DNA of 64,000 nucleotides from Achromobacter spanius (GTDB taxonomy: Bacteria; Pseudomonadota; Gammaproteobacteria; Burkholderiales; Burkholderiaceae_B), in contig NZ_CP121261.1 of NCBI RefSeq assembly GCF_029637605.1, positions 4,650,001-4,714,000 of the forward strand. Reading direction: 5' to 3'. The notes under the pieces were generated by a model, which was not told where the DNA came from, did not search any database, and saw nothing but the letters and a program-made list of their open reading frames with translations. The position numbers and the translations under genes were made by a program. Numbering within the stretch: the stretch's first letter is position 1; each line of letters starts with the position of its first letter. Of this stretch, positions 10,561 through 18,206 are shown piece by piece.

Positions 10561-11319
10561 TCAGGAAGTTGCCGGAGGGTTGTTGCCCGGCGGCGGGCTC
10601 GCGGGCGAATCCGATTCTGTCGCGGCGGCGGGTTTCTTGCGCGGCCGGCCGCGCTGGCCGGGAGCCACGCGCCGGCTGGCGGTATGTGCCAGGCTGGCAA
10701 TGAAGCTGGGTCCGCCCAATGCCCACTGGCCAGATACGGCTTGATCGATGCGTTGGGATTCTTCCCGCGACAAGCCGTCTTGCAGGCGCTTGCGGTAATT
10801 GGCCTGCCGGTCGAACGGCGTGTTGCCGCAAGCCCAGTAATCCGCGTGGTCGGACTGCCATTGCGCGGGCGCGGCGGTGGTGTTGCCGGTGTGGCTGGAC
10901 GCTGAAGACCAAGGCCAGGAATCCGGGTCTTGCGACGCGCCGCTGCGCACGGGATACGTTTCCAGCCAGACCAGTGCGGGCAGCACCCAGGCGCCCGGTT
11001 CCAGCAAAGCGGACCGGTAACGCCCCGCGAAGACCCTGCCACCGCGCAGGCGAGCGGCCAAGTTGCGGCCCAGCGTCTGCATCAAGCGGGGCAAGCCTTC
11101 TTCGTCGGCGGGCGTAGCCAACAGCAGGATGCGGTCGTTGGCCAACAGCCAGCCGTGGACCGACACCCGATGGCGTTGAGCGGATTCGCCCAGCCAGGTG
11201 GCCAATTGGTTCAGGATGTCGGCGGGCGCGGGTTGAGACGGCGCGGCCAGCGGCGAAATGAAATTGGCCTGCACCAGTTGGGGCAGCCCAGGGGCGTACA
11301 GACGGGGCAGACGGGCCAT
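10561..11319 (-). CDS. REP-associated tyrosine transposase-like protein (RAYT), apparently lacking catalytic residues
   Basis: 252 residues. The architecture is that of a Y1/IS200-like RAYT: the opening MARLPRLYAPGLPQLVQ matches the usual MAR-x-LR-x-x-PG-x-x-x-H-x start, and the VHGWLLANDRILLLATP segment corresponds to the MPNHVHLLATP region. AGRYRSALLE and WPWSSASSH correspond to the downstream W-x-GR-(Y/F)-K and Y-x-WSS motifs. The metal-binding HUH histidines are replaced (NDRI instead of NHVH) and the tyrosine-bearing helix is shortened (LGRNLAARLRGGRVFAGRY, no Tyr before the GR motif). The tail (from about residue 215) is basic then Pro/Ser-rich (RGRPRKKP), an AT-hook-like element. It looks domesticated or dead as a nuclease. 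Confidence 0.75.
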   Translation of the reverse strand: MARLPRLYAPGLPQLVQANFISPLAAPSQPAPADILNQLATWLGESAQRHRVSVHGWLLANDRILLLATPADEEGLPRLMQTLGRNLAARLRGGRVFAGRYRSALLEPGAWVLPALVWLETYPVRSGASQDPDSWPWSSASSHTGNTTAAPAQWQSDHADYWACGNTPFDRQANYRKRLQDGLSREESQRIDQAVSGQWALGGPSFIASLAHTASRRVAPGQRGRPRKKPAAATESDSPASPPPGNNPPATS

Positions 11320-11550
11320 AGTGTCAGGGCTTGCGTATCTGGAAGAACGGGTTGTCTTCGCTCACGGTATATAAATAGTGCCACGATGGGCGCTGGTCAA
11401 GTACCGTGATCACAATATGGGCACGGAATCGCTTTTTTTTGTCGTCCGGCCGGTATGCAGCGCAGGTTAACATTCGGCGACGGAACGTCGTACCGTGGAT
11501 ATACCCTAACCCGTCGACGCATTTTTCATCCCCCCGACCGGAGAACGTCC

Positions 11551-12417
11551 ATGCCCGTGGCCCTGGAACTCATTTCCCAGCATCGCTGCTTTGGCGGTAC
11601 GCAGCGCTACTACCGCCATGAGTCCGCCCAGATCGGCCTGCCCATGCGTTTTTCGGTCTTCGTACCGCCCCAGGCCGAGCAAGGCCCCGTGCCCGTGCTG
11701 TTCTTTCTGGCAGGCCTGACCTGCACCGAAGAGACCTTCATGATCAAGGCCGGGGCGCAGCGGTTGGCGGCGGAACTGGGCGTCATGCTGGTGGCGCCGG
11801 ACACCAGCCCGCGCGGCGCCAACGTGCCCGGCGAAGACGAAAGCTGGGATCTGGGCACCGGCGCGGGTTTCTATGTGGATGCCGTCACGCCGGCCTGGCG
11901 CGACCACTACCGCATGTATAGCTACGTGACCGAAGAACTGCACGCTATCGTCACGGGCGACACCCTGCCGGGCGATGCGTCGCGCACCGGCATTTTCGGA
12001 CATTCCATGGGCGGCCATGGCGCGCTGGTGCTGGCGCTGCGCAACCCCGGAAAATTCCGGTCGGTGTCGGCTTTTGCGCCGATCGCCGCGCCCAGCCAGT
12101 GCCCGTGGGGCAAGAAGGCGTTTGGCGCCTACCTGGGCGACAACCCCGCCGAATGGGCCGCGTATGACGCGGCCTCGCTGATGCAGGGGCTGAAGCAGCC
12201 TTTTCCGGGCGGCATCCTCATCGACCAGGGCGAATCCGACCAATTCCTGGCCGAACAGTTGTATCCCGAGGTGTTCGAAGCCGCCTGCGCCACCGCTGGC
12301 CAACCCCTCACCCTGCGCCGCCAGCCCGGCTATGACCACGGCTATTACTTCATCTCGACCTTCATCGAAGATCACATCCGGTTTCACGTCGAGCGCCTTG
12401 GAAAACCGGCGGGGTGA
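11551..12417 (+). CDS. fghA: S-formylglutathione hydrolase
   Basis: Cytosolic esterase D family enzyme of 288 residues that hydrolyses S-formylglutathione to formate and glutathione in glutathione-dependent formaldehyde detoxification. The nucleophile is Ser152 in GHSMGGHGAL; the catalytic acid and base lie in DQGESDQFL and YDHGYYF. The oxyanion region is LFFLAGLTCTEETF. The start at 11551 has GGAGA eight bases upstream; an in-frame ATG at 11455 would add 32 unlikely residues. The partner alcohol dehydrogenase is not in the window. The 230 bp upstream (11320-11550) holds its promoter and no other gene that I can see. Confidence 0.96.
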   Translation: MPVALELISQHRCFGGTQRYYRHESAQIGLPMRFSVFVPPQAEQGPVPVLFFLAGLTCTEETFMIKAGAQRLAAELGVMLVAPDTSPRGANVPGEDESWDLGTGAGFYVDAVTPAWRDHYRMYSYVTEELHAIVTGDTLPGDASRTGIFGHSMGGHGALVLALRNPGKFRSVSAFAPIAAPSQCPWGKKAFGAYLGDNPAEWAAYDAASLMQGLKQPFPGGILIDQGESDQFLAEQLYPEVFEAACATAGQPLTLRRQPGYDHGYYFISTFIEDHIRFHVERLGKPAG

Positions 12418-12437
12418 AAGCCCGCTTCTATACTGGG

Positions 12438-12457
12438 GAGCCTGCCGCGGCAGGCTC
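12438..12457. repeat. Perfect 20-bp palindrome between fghA and the next gene
   Basis: GAGCCTGCCG followed by its exact reverse complement CGGCAGGCTC, with no loop. It lies 21 bp after fghA and 58 bp before the next start. There is no downstream T run, so it is not a typical terminator. It could be an operator or a transcript-stabilising hairpin. Confidence 0.5.
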
Positions 12458-12515
12458 GCGGCGCCCTGGGCGCATCGGGTCATGAGCCGCGGTGCGCTAT
12501 ATAGGAACGCCTGAC

Positions 12516-13205
12516 TTGATCAACGGTATTGCTCCCTTCGTCTGGATCCTTCTGGGCGCCGTCGTCGTCCTGCTGCCCGGCCTTGTCATGCTGCTAAGCC
12601 GTGGCGGCCCGCGTGACGAGCGCGGCCGCAAGATGTTCCAGTTTCGTCCGGTACGCCGTCTGTTCGGCCTGATGCTGGTGTTGCTGGGATGTGTTTCCGG
12701 GCTGCTGGCCTTGTCGCTGGTGCAGTTTTACAAGCTGACCACGGACGAATCCGTGGCTCGGGTCGAGGTTCGCCAGCAGGCCGAAGGGCAGTTCCAACTG
12801 ACTACCTCCGGGCCGGGTACGGAGCCCAGGCAATACGTGCTGTATGGCGACCAATGGCAGATCGACGCCCGGGTTGTGCGGTGGAAGCTGCCGGCGCTGA
12901 TGGCGGGTGTGCCGCCGTTGTACCGCCTTGAGCGCTTGTCAGGGCGCCACAGCGACATCGCGCGTGAAGCGACCGGCACCAGGTCCGTCCACGCGCTGGA
13001 CGATTGGCCCGCACCCGATCTCGGATCCCTGAAGAAGAGTTTTCCGAACTGGTTTCCCTTCGTCGATGTCCAATTTGGTAGCGCCGCCTACATGCCGATG
13101 TTCGACGGCGCGAAGTACCAGGTGTTCATGGACCCGCGCGGCGCCTTGTTCATCCGGCCGGATGGCGAGGCCACGGCAGACGGTTTGAAGCGTCTGGGCT
13201 GGTAG
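12516..13205 (+). CDS. Conserved two-TM membrane protein of unknown function
   Basis: About 229 residues. Two hydrophobic segments occur near residues 5-25 (IAPFVWILLGAVVVLLPGLVM) and 45-65 (LFGLMLVLLGCVSGLLALSLV). A soluble, presumably periplasmic domain of about 165 residues follows with no motif that I recognise. The best start appears to be TTG at 12516: AGGAA lies eight bases before it and hydrophobic residues follow at once. A GTG eight codons upstream lacks such a site. Similar proteins are annotated vaguely as membrane or efflux-related proteins in Burkholderiales; I would not assign a function. Confidence 0.7.
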   Translation: MINGIAPFVWILLGAVVVLLPGLVMLLSRGGPRDERGRKMFQFRPVRRLFGLMLVLLGCVSGLLALSLVQFYKLTTDESVARVEVRQQAEGQFQLTTSGPGTEPRQYVLYGDQWQIDARVVRWKLPALMAGVPPLYRLERLSGRHSDIAREATGTRSVHALDDWPAPDLGSLKKSFPNWFPFVDVQFGSAAYMPMFDGAKYQVFMDPRGALFIRPDGEATADGLKRLGW

Positions 13206-13255
13206 CGCCTTTTGGCCTGATCGGTGCGTCAGAAAAAATGGGGACGCGCCATAAA

Positions 13256-13290
13256 CTTGAAACTTTGACGCGGCGCAATAGTCGTATTAG
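13256..13290 (+). promoter_or_regulatory. Possible rpoH promoter, with a heat-shock-like -35
   Basis: CTTGAAA at 13256 equals the sigma-32 -35 consensus, and GGCGCAAT lies at about the right distance for a weak -10. TTGACG (13265) and TATTAG (13285) are alternative sigma-70-like elements but with only 14 bp between them. Which one is used cannot be decided by eye. Confidence 0.35.
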
Positions 13291-13313
13291 CACTCCCTTT
13301 ACTAGAGTGCTAA
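13287..13313. promoter_or_regulatory. CIRCE operator (HrcA-binding site) upstream of rpoH
   Basis: TTAGCACTC, nine bases, GAGTGCTAA: an exact match to the CIRCE inverted repeat bound by the heat-shock repressor HrcA. It lies 46 bp before the rpoH start, overlapping or just downstream of the promoter, where a bound repressor would block transcription. It makes the sigma-32 gene itself a probable HrcA target. Confidence 0.93.
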
Positions 13314-13359
13314 CATCGAATCCATGTCGCTATCCCTTCGCTTTCCGGAGACCCCCGCT

Positions 13360-14244
13360 ATGAAGCAACCCAGTACCTCGTTGGCCGCGTCTGGCAACGC
13401 TCTGGCGTTGGCCATTGCCAATCCGGGCGCACTTGGCACGATCGACGCGTACATTTCCACGGTAAACCGCTTGCCGGTTCTGTCGGCAGAGCGTGAAACC
13501 GAGCTGGGCCGTCGCTTGCGCGACCAGGAAGACCTGGGTGCCGCGCGCGAACTGATTCTGTCGCACCTGCGCCTGGTGGTGTCGGTTGCGCGCCAGTATC
13601 TGGGCTACGGTTTGCCCCACGCCGACCTTATCCAGGAAGGCAATGTTGGCCTGATGAAAGCCGTGAAGCGCTTCGACCCTGAACGCGGCGTGCGCCTGGT
13701 GTCGTTTGCCGTGCACTGGATCAAGGCCGAAATCCACGAATACATCATCCGCAACTGGCGTCTGGTCAAGGTGGCTACCACCAAGGCCCAGCGCAAGCTG
13801 TTCTTCAATCTGCGCAGCATGCGCCCCGACGGCCAGACGCTGGACCCCGACCAGGTCGATCACATCGCCCGCGAGCTCAACGTGCGCCGCGAAGATGTCA
13901 GCGAAATGGAAGTGCGCTTGTCCGGGCGCGAGATGTCGCTCGAAAATCAGGATGACGATGACGACAGCTATGCGCCCATCGCCTATCTGTCCGACGATGG
14001 CCGCCAGGAACCCACGCGGGTGCTGGAACGCGCCGCGCGCGACCAGCTTCAAAGCACTGGCCTGACCGGCGCCCTGGATGCGCTGGACGCCCGTTCGCGC
14101 CGCATCGTCGAGGCGCGCTGGCTGCAGGATGACGGCGGCGCCACGCTGCATGAACTGGCGCAAGAGTTCGGCGTATCCGCCGAGCGCATCCGCCAGATCG
14201 AAGCCGCTGCGCTGAAGAAAATGCGCGGCAATCTGGCTTCCTGA
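13360..14244 (+). CDS. rpoH: RNA polymerase heat-shock sigma factor RpoH (sigma-32)
   Basis: 294 residues. Region 2 (DLIQEGNVGLMKAVKRFDPERG and FAVHWIKAEIHEYIIRNW) is followed by the RpoH box QRKLFFNLR, which distinguishes sigma-32 from other group 3 factors. Region 4 with its helix-turn-helix is at the C-terminus (TLHELAQEFGVSAERIRQIEAAALKKMR). It directs transcription of chaperone and protease genes on heat shock. The start at 13360 (MKQPSTS) has GGAG nine bases upstream; an ATG 12 codons further up is in frame but less well placed. A CIRCE operator precedes it and an intrinsic terminator follows, so it is monocistronic. Confidence 0.98.
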   Translation: MKQPSTSLAASGNALALAIANPGALGTIDAYISTVNRLPVLSAERETELGRRLRDQEDLGAARELILSHLRLVVSVARQYLGYGLPHADLIQEGNVGLMKAVKRFDPERGVRLVSFAVHWIKAEIHEYIIRNWRLVKVATTKAQRKLFFNLRSMRPDGQTLDPDQVDHIARELNVRREDVSEMEVRLSGREMSLENQDDDDDSYAPIAYLSDDGRQEPTRVLERAARDQLQSTGLTGALDALDARSRRIVEARWLQDDGGATLHELAQEFGVSAERIRQIEAAALKKMRGNLAS

Positions 14245-14277
14245 ATGGTTGACTGATTTGCTGGGTAAGCCAGAGCT

Positions 14278-14303
14278 GGGCCGCGCAAGCGGCCCTTTTC
14301 TTT
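14278..14303 (+). terminator. rpoH intrinsic terminator
   Basis: GGGCCGC-GCAA-GCGGCCC followed by TTTTCTTT, 33 bp after the rpoH stop. A textbook rho-independent terminator. Confidence 0.92.
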
Positions 14304-14408
14304 GCGCGGCGATTCTTGCGTGTAGCCCCGACAATAAGGGCGCCAATAAATTGATACAAATTCGCCGCTAAATTTCGGGCTCTTGCAGAAACTTAATAAA
14401 GAGAGCGC

Positions 14409-14549
14409 CGCCTAAGTTCATGTAGACCGCGAACTTTAGGTAGTTTGCAGTCTTGCCATCCGTCTCGGCTTCTCCTCTTTCCCCTCCCCTATGAGACGGA
14501 TGCTTGCGGGGCACCACATATATTCATATATCTGGTGCCCCGATTTTTA
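14409..14549 (+). ncRNA. Candidate structured small RNA between rpoH and the phosphodiesterase gene
   Basis: Three stems follow one another on the plus strand. CCTAAGTTC (14411) pairs with GAACTTTAGG (14431-14440, one bulge). CATCCGTCTC (14457-14466) pairs perfectly with GAGACGGATG (14493-14502) around a 26-base loop that is almost all C and T. GGGGCACCA (14508-14516) pairs with TGGTGCCCC (14533-14541) and is followed by GATTTTT. The last stem is an intrinsic terminator that works only in the plus direction, although the adjacent gene lies on the minus strand and rpoH already has its own terminator, so a separate plus-strand transcript is implied. The pyrimidine-rich loop could pair with Shine-Dalgarno sequences. 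I did not find a clear promoter. Confidence 0.55.
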
Positions 14550-15383
14550 TGCGGCTTGCGCGTCGTCCGGCGCCAGCGCCGTGTGCCACAGCGCGTCCTG
14601 TACGCGGCGCACCCCAGTGGCCATCGATCCATCCTGATAGAGCTTGATCCAGCGGTAGCCTGGCGCCAGGTTGTCGACCACATGCTTGCCGTCGCGAATG
14701 CTGAACTGGAAGCAGGTCGATGGCGTGGCCAGCATGCGCAGGTTGTGCCGGCGGCGGTCGAATTCGTGATGGACATGGCCCCACAGCAGTACGCGCGCCT
14801 GCGGCCAGCGCGTCAGCCGCTTGAACAGCGCCTGCGGGTTGTCGATCATCATCGAGTCGTGCCAATGGCTGTCGATCTGCATGGGGTTGTGGTGCATGGC
14901 GATCAGCGTGTGGCGCCCGGGCTCGGCGGCGAGCGCCGCCTCCAGCATGTCCAACTGGCTGTCGGGCAAGTGGCCGGCATTGGAGCCAGGCACCGTGGTG
15001 TCCAGCGTGACGACGCGCCAGGCACCCACATCCGTTACGGGCACTGACCATTGCGGCAGCTCTTGTCGCATCACGGCCGGCTGGTCGTGGTTGCCCGGCA
15101 GGCAACGGATCTGCGCGCCCGACAACACGCCGGCCTGGCCAAGAATGGCGGCAAAGCGTTGGTAGGCGGCGGCTTCGCCGTCTTGCGACAAGTCGCCCGT
15201 GGCCAGCAACAGGTCGGGACGTTTGCCGTCGGCTTCAATCTGGCGCAACACCGCGCGCAGGCTGGCGTCGGTGTTAACGCCCAGCATCGCGGTGTCGGGT
15301 TCGCCGAACAAATGGCTGTCGGTCAACTGGACGAGCATGGCGGGCGCGTCGTGACGGCGGGCCAGAGAGTGGACGCGTGGCAA
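14547..15383 (-). CDS. cpdA: Class III cyclic-nucleotide phosphodiesterase-like metallophosphoesterase
   Basis: 278 residues of the calcineurin-like fold with all five metal-ligand blocks in order: DSH (LVQLTDSHLF), GDLSQDG, GNHD (CLPGNHDQP), MHHNP and GHVHHEF. This set and the spacing match CpdA/Icc-type 3',5'-cAMP phosphodiesterases, which lower intracellular cAMP. The symbol is by family resemblance; other substrates in this family are known. The stop codon overlaps the T run of the small-RNA terminator on the other strand. It is divergent from an antiporter gene that carries a cyclic-nucleotide-binding-like domain. Confidence 0.82.
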   Translation of the reverse strand: MPRVHSLARRHDAPAMLVQLTDSHLFGEPDTAMLGVNTDASLRAVLRQIEADGKRPDLLLATGDLSQDGEAAAYQRFAAILGQAGVLSGAQIRCLPGNHDQPAVMRQELPQWSVPVTDVGAWRVVTLDTTVPGSNAGHLPDSQLDMLEAALAAEPGRHTLIAMHHNPMQIDSHWHDSMMIDNPQALFKRLTRWPQARVLLWGHVHHEFDRRRHNLRMLATPSTCFQFSIRDGKHVVDNLAPGYRWIKLYQDGSMATGVRRVQDALWHTALAPDDAQAA

Positions 15384-15571
15384 GTGCCGCTCCTGCGTAG
15401 TTTGTACGTTTGCACATTACCCAAAAAACAGGGCGCGGCGCGTATCAGCAGCGGCACCTAGGGTAACGAAACGTGCATTCTCTACGATTCCCCACAGTTT
15501 CCAGGCCTGCGTTGCTGAAAAATGCCGCTATTCTTGTCGCACCTCTCACTGCTCGGGACGTGGCAATACCC

Positions 15572-18205
15572 ATGGATGTAGGATTTCTCGTATTCGGCTT
15601 GGCCGGATTGCTCACACTGGTCTGCTTTATGCCGCCGCTGGCCGGCCGGCTAAAGCTGCCCTATTCGGTATTGCTGGCTATTGTTGGTTGCTTGCTGGGT
15701 ATCGTCATCCACGTCCATGGTTGGGCACCCAGCTGGATCGGAGATTTTCTCGATTCACTGGAAAGCTTTGAGATCTCGTCCGAAACCTTCTTGATGGTGT
15801 TCCTGCCGGTGCTGCTGTTCGAGACCGCGCTGGCCATGAACGTGCGCCGCCTGATGGATGACATCGGCCCCATTCTGATGATGGCGATTGTGGCCGTCGT
15901 GGTGTGCACCGTGGTGGTGGGGCTGACGCTGGACCTGATTTCGTCTTATGGGCTGGTGGTCTGCCTGCTGTTGGGCGCCATTGTGGCGACGACGGACCCG
16001 GTCGCCGTGGTGGGCATATTCCGGGAAGTGGGCGCGCCCAAGCGGCTGACGACGCTGGTCGAAGGCGAAAGCCTGTTCAACGATGCCGCGTCCATCGCCC
16101 TGTACTCCGTGCTGTTGGCCGTGCTGAGCGGCCACGGCGAACTCACCGTCAGCGGCATCTTCAACGACTTCATCGTGCACTTCATCGGAGGTGGCGTCGC
16201 GGGCTTTGCGATGGGGCGGCTGGCCTGCTTCCTGTTCGCCTGGCTGCGCGGCTTTCCCACGGCCGAGATCACGCTGACGTTGACGCTGGCCTACCTGTCC
16301 TTCTTCATCTCGGAACACTATCTGAACGTGTCGGGCGTGGTTGCCACCGTGATTGCGGGTCTGGTCGTGGGCTCCACCGGCCGCACGCGCATGTCGCCCA
16401 CCACCTTCGAATACCTGGCCAGCGCCTGGGGGCAATTCGGCTTCTGGGCCAATTCCCTGATCTTCCTGTTCGCGGCGATGCTGATCCCCAAGCTGATGGC
16501 GGCCGCCGACTGGCAGGAACTGCTGTTGGTGGCCGTGGTGTTCGTCGCGACCCTGGTCGCTCGGGCCATCGTTGTTTTCGGGCTGTTGCCCCTGCTGGGG
16601 CTGACGCGCCTGGGCACCAAGGTCAGCAACCCGTACAAGGTGGTGATGCTGTGGGGCGGACTGCGCGGCGCCGTGTCGCTGGCGCTGGCTCTGGCGGTGA
16701 CCGAGCAGACGGGCGTGCCCGAAGAGGCGCGCCAATTCATCGCGGTGGCGACCACCAGCTATGTGCTGCTGACGCTCTTTATCAATGGCATCAGCCTGCG
16801 GCCGTTGATCCGCATGCTGGGCCTGAACCAACTGTCTTCTGTGGAACGCACCATCCGCAACCAGGCGCTGGCGGTGGCGCTGGAAGACTTGCAGGACAAG
16901 ACGGACGAGGTGGCCAAGACCGAACATATCGGCACCGAAGTGCGCGACCGGATCCGCGCGGTGTTCGACGCCAGCCTGACCAGCGTGCACGATGGCCAGG
17001 TCAGCCAGATGAGCGACGAGCAGCGCGTGGCCGTGGGCCTGGCCATCGTGGCGCAACGCGAAGAGGAAATGTTCTTCGACATCCTGAAGGCGCAGATCGT
17101 GGACTGGCGCATGGCCGAGACGTTGCTGGCGCGCGCCGAGCGGCTGGAAGACGCCATCCGCCTGGGCGGCGTGCCCGGCTTCGAACGCGCCATCGTGCAG
17201 GACGTGCGCTATTCCACCGCCTTCCGGCTGGCGCTGCGCATGCATTACGTGTTCGGCTTTCAAAGCTGGCTGGCGCGCGAACTGGGCCAGCGCTTTGCCA
17301 ATCTGATGAGCAAGCGGTCCGTCGCGCAACGACTGATTGTGTTCGCCCGGGAGCAGATCACGCCCTTGCTGGGCGAAGCCGCCACGCAGCGCATCGTGGC
17401 CCTGCACCAGCGCCGGCTGGACCTGATCGAAAACGCCATGCAGGCGTTGAACCTGCAATATCCGTCCTACGCGCTATGGCTGCAGGAAAGCTATCTGGGC
17501 CGCGTCGCGCGCGAGCTTGAGCGCATCCGCTACCGCGACATGCTTGAGCAATTCTTGATCAGCGGCGAGGTCTATGCAGACCTGATGGCGCAATTGAAGA
17601 GCCGCTGGGCGCATATCGACGCGCACCCGCCGCTGGATATTGAAATGAGCGCGGCCGAACTGATCAAGCGCGTGCCGCTGTTCGAGGGGCTGTCGCCGGA
17701 TTCACTGCGCGCCATCAGCAAGCTGCTCAAGCCGCGTCTGGCGCTGCCTGACCAGCGGGTCTTGACCCAGGGACGGCATGGCGAGGAAATGTGCTTTGTG
17801 GCGTCGGGCGCCGTGGCGGTGCACCTGCCCGACAACACCTTGATCGAGCTGGGCAGCGGCGAATTCTTTGGCGAACTTGGCCTGCTCGGAGAAAAGAACA
17901 TCACGCCCGAGGTGACGTCGTTGGGCTATAGCAAGCTGCTGATGCTGTCGTCGCGCGACTTCCATGCCCTCTTGGCCCGCGACGAGAATCTGCGTGAACG
18001 TATTCAGGTGGTGGCCAAGCAGCGCCTGCGCGCCATTGAGGTCTGGAAGCAGTTCTCGCAGGCATCGCACGCGGCGCCGGCCGCAACGCCCGCCCCCTCC
18101 TCGGCTCCAAGCCCGGCGCAGGCGGCGGAAGCGGCCGAAGCGGCGGGCGTGACACGTGAACCGGATCAGCCGGCGATCGATGCGCCGGGAACGGCGTCCC
18201 GCTGA
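15572..18205 (+). CDS. CPA1-type cation:proton antiporter with C-terminal cyclic-nucleotide-binding-like domain
   Basis: 877 residues. An N-terminal Na+/H+ exchanger domain of about twelve membrane segments (residues 1-430) includes the transport-site motif FNDAASIALYSVLL and the TDPVAVVGIFREVG segment. A long cytoplasmic helical region (about 430-690) follows. A CAP_ED domain comes next at about 700-815 (PLFEGLSPDSLRAISKLL, then GEFFGELGLLGEKN). The phosphate-binding cassette is not canonical: GEKNITPEVTS stands where an Arg-Ser/Thr-Ala is expected, so cAMP binding is uncertain. The last 50 residues are Ala/Pro-rich. ATG at 15572 (MDVGFLVFG) starts directly at the first membrane helix; an ATG 33 codons upstream is possible. 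Its end is one base from the convergent NUDIX gene. Confidence 0.88.
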   Translation: MDVGFLVFGLAGLLTLVCFMPPLAGRLKLPYSVLLAIVGCLLGIVIHVHGWAPSWIGDFLDSLESFEISSETFLMVFLPVLLFETALAMNVRRLMDDIGPILMMAIVAVVVCTVVVGLTLDLISSYGLVVCLLLGAIVATTDPVAVVGIFREVGAPKRLTTLVEGESLFNDAASIALYSVLLAVLSGHGELTVSGIFNDFIVHFIGGGVAGFAMGRLACFLFAWLRGFPTAEITLTLTLAYLSFFISEHYLNVSGVVATVIAGLVVGSTGRTRMSPTTFEYLASAWGQFGFWANSLIFLFAAMLIPKLMAAADWQELLLVAVVFVATLVARAIVVFGLLPLLGLTRLGTKVSNPYKVVMLWGGLRGAVSLALALAVTEQTGVPEEARQFIAVATTSYVLLTLFINGISLRPLIRMLGLNQLSSVERTIRNQALAVALEDLQDKTDEVAKTEHIGTEVRDRIRAVFDASLTSVHDGQVSQMSDEQRVAVGLAIVAQREEEMFFDILKAQIVDWRMAETLLARAERLEDAIRLGGVPGFERAIVQDVRYSTAFRLALRMHYVFGFQSWLARELGQRFANLMSKRSVAQRLIVFAREQITPLLGEAATQRIVALHQRRLDLIENAMQALNLQYPSYALWLQESYLGRVARELERIRYRDMLEQFLISGEVYADLMAQLKSRWAHIDAHPPLDIEMSAAELIKRVPLFEGLSPDSLRAISKLLKPRLALPDQRVLTQGRHGEEMCFVASGAVAVHLPDNTLIELGSGEFFGELGLLGEKNITPEVTSLGYSKLLMLSSRDFHALLARDENLRERIQVVAKQRLRAIEVWKQFSQASHAAPAATPAPSSAPSPAQAAEAAEAAGVTREPDQPAIDAPGTASR

Positions 18206-18206
18206 T

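Noticed and set aside
10561..11319. Active RAYT as the mover of the 67-bp repeats in this window
   Set aside because: The protein lacks the catalytic residues and its own flanks carry no copy of the repeat, so a causal link is not supported by this sequence.
14508..14541. Reading the GGGGCACCA hairpin as the terminator of the phosphodiesterase gene
   Set aside because: On the minus strand no T run follows the stem; the T run is on the plus-strand side only, so it fits a plus-strand transcript better.
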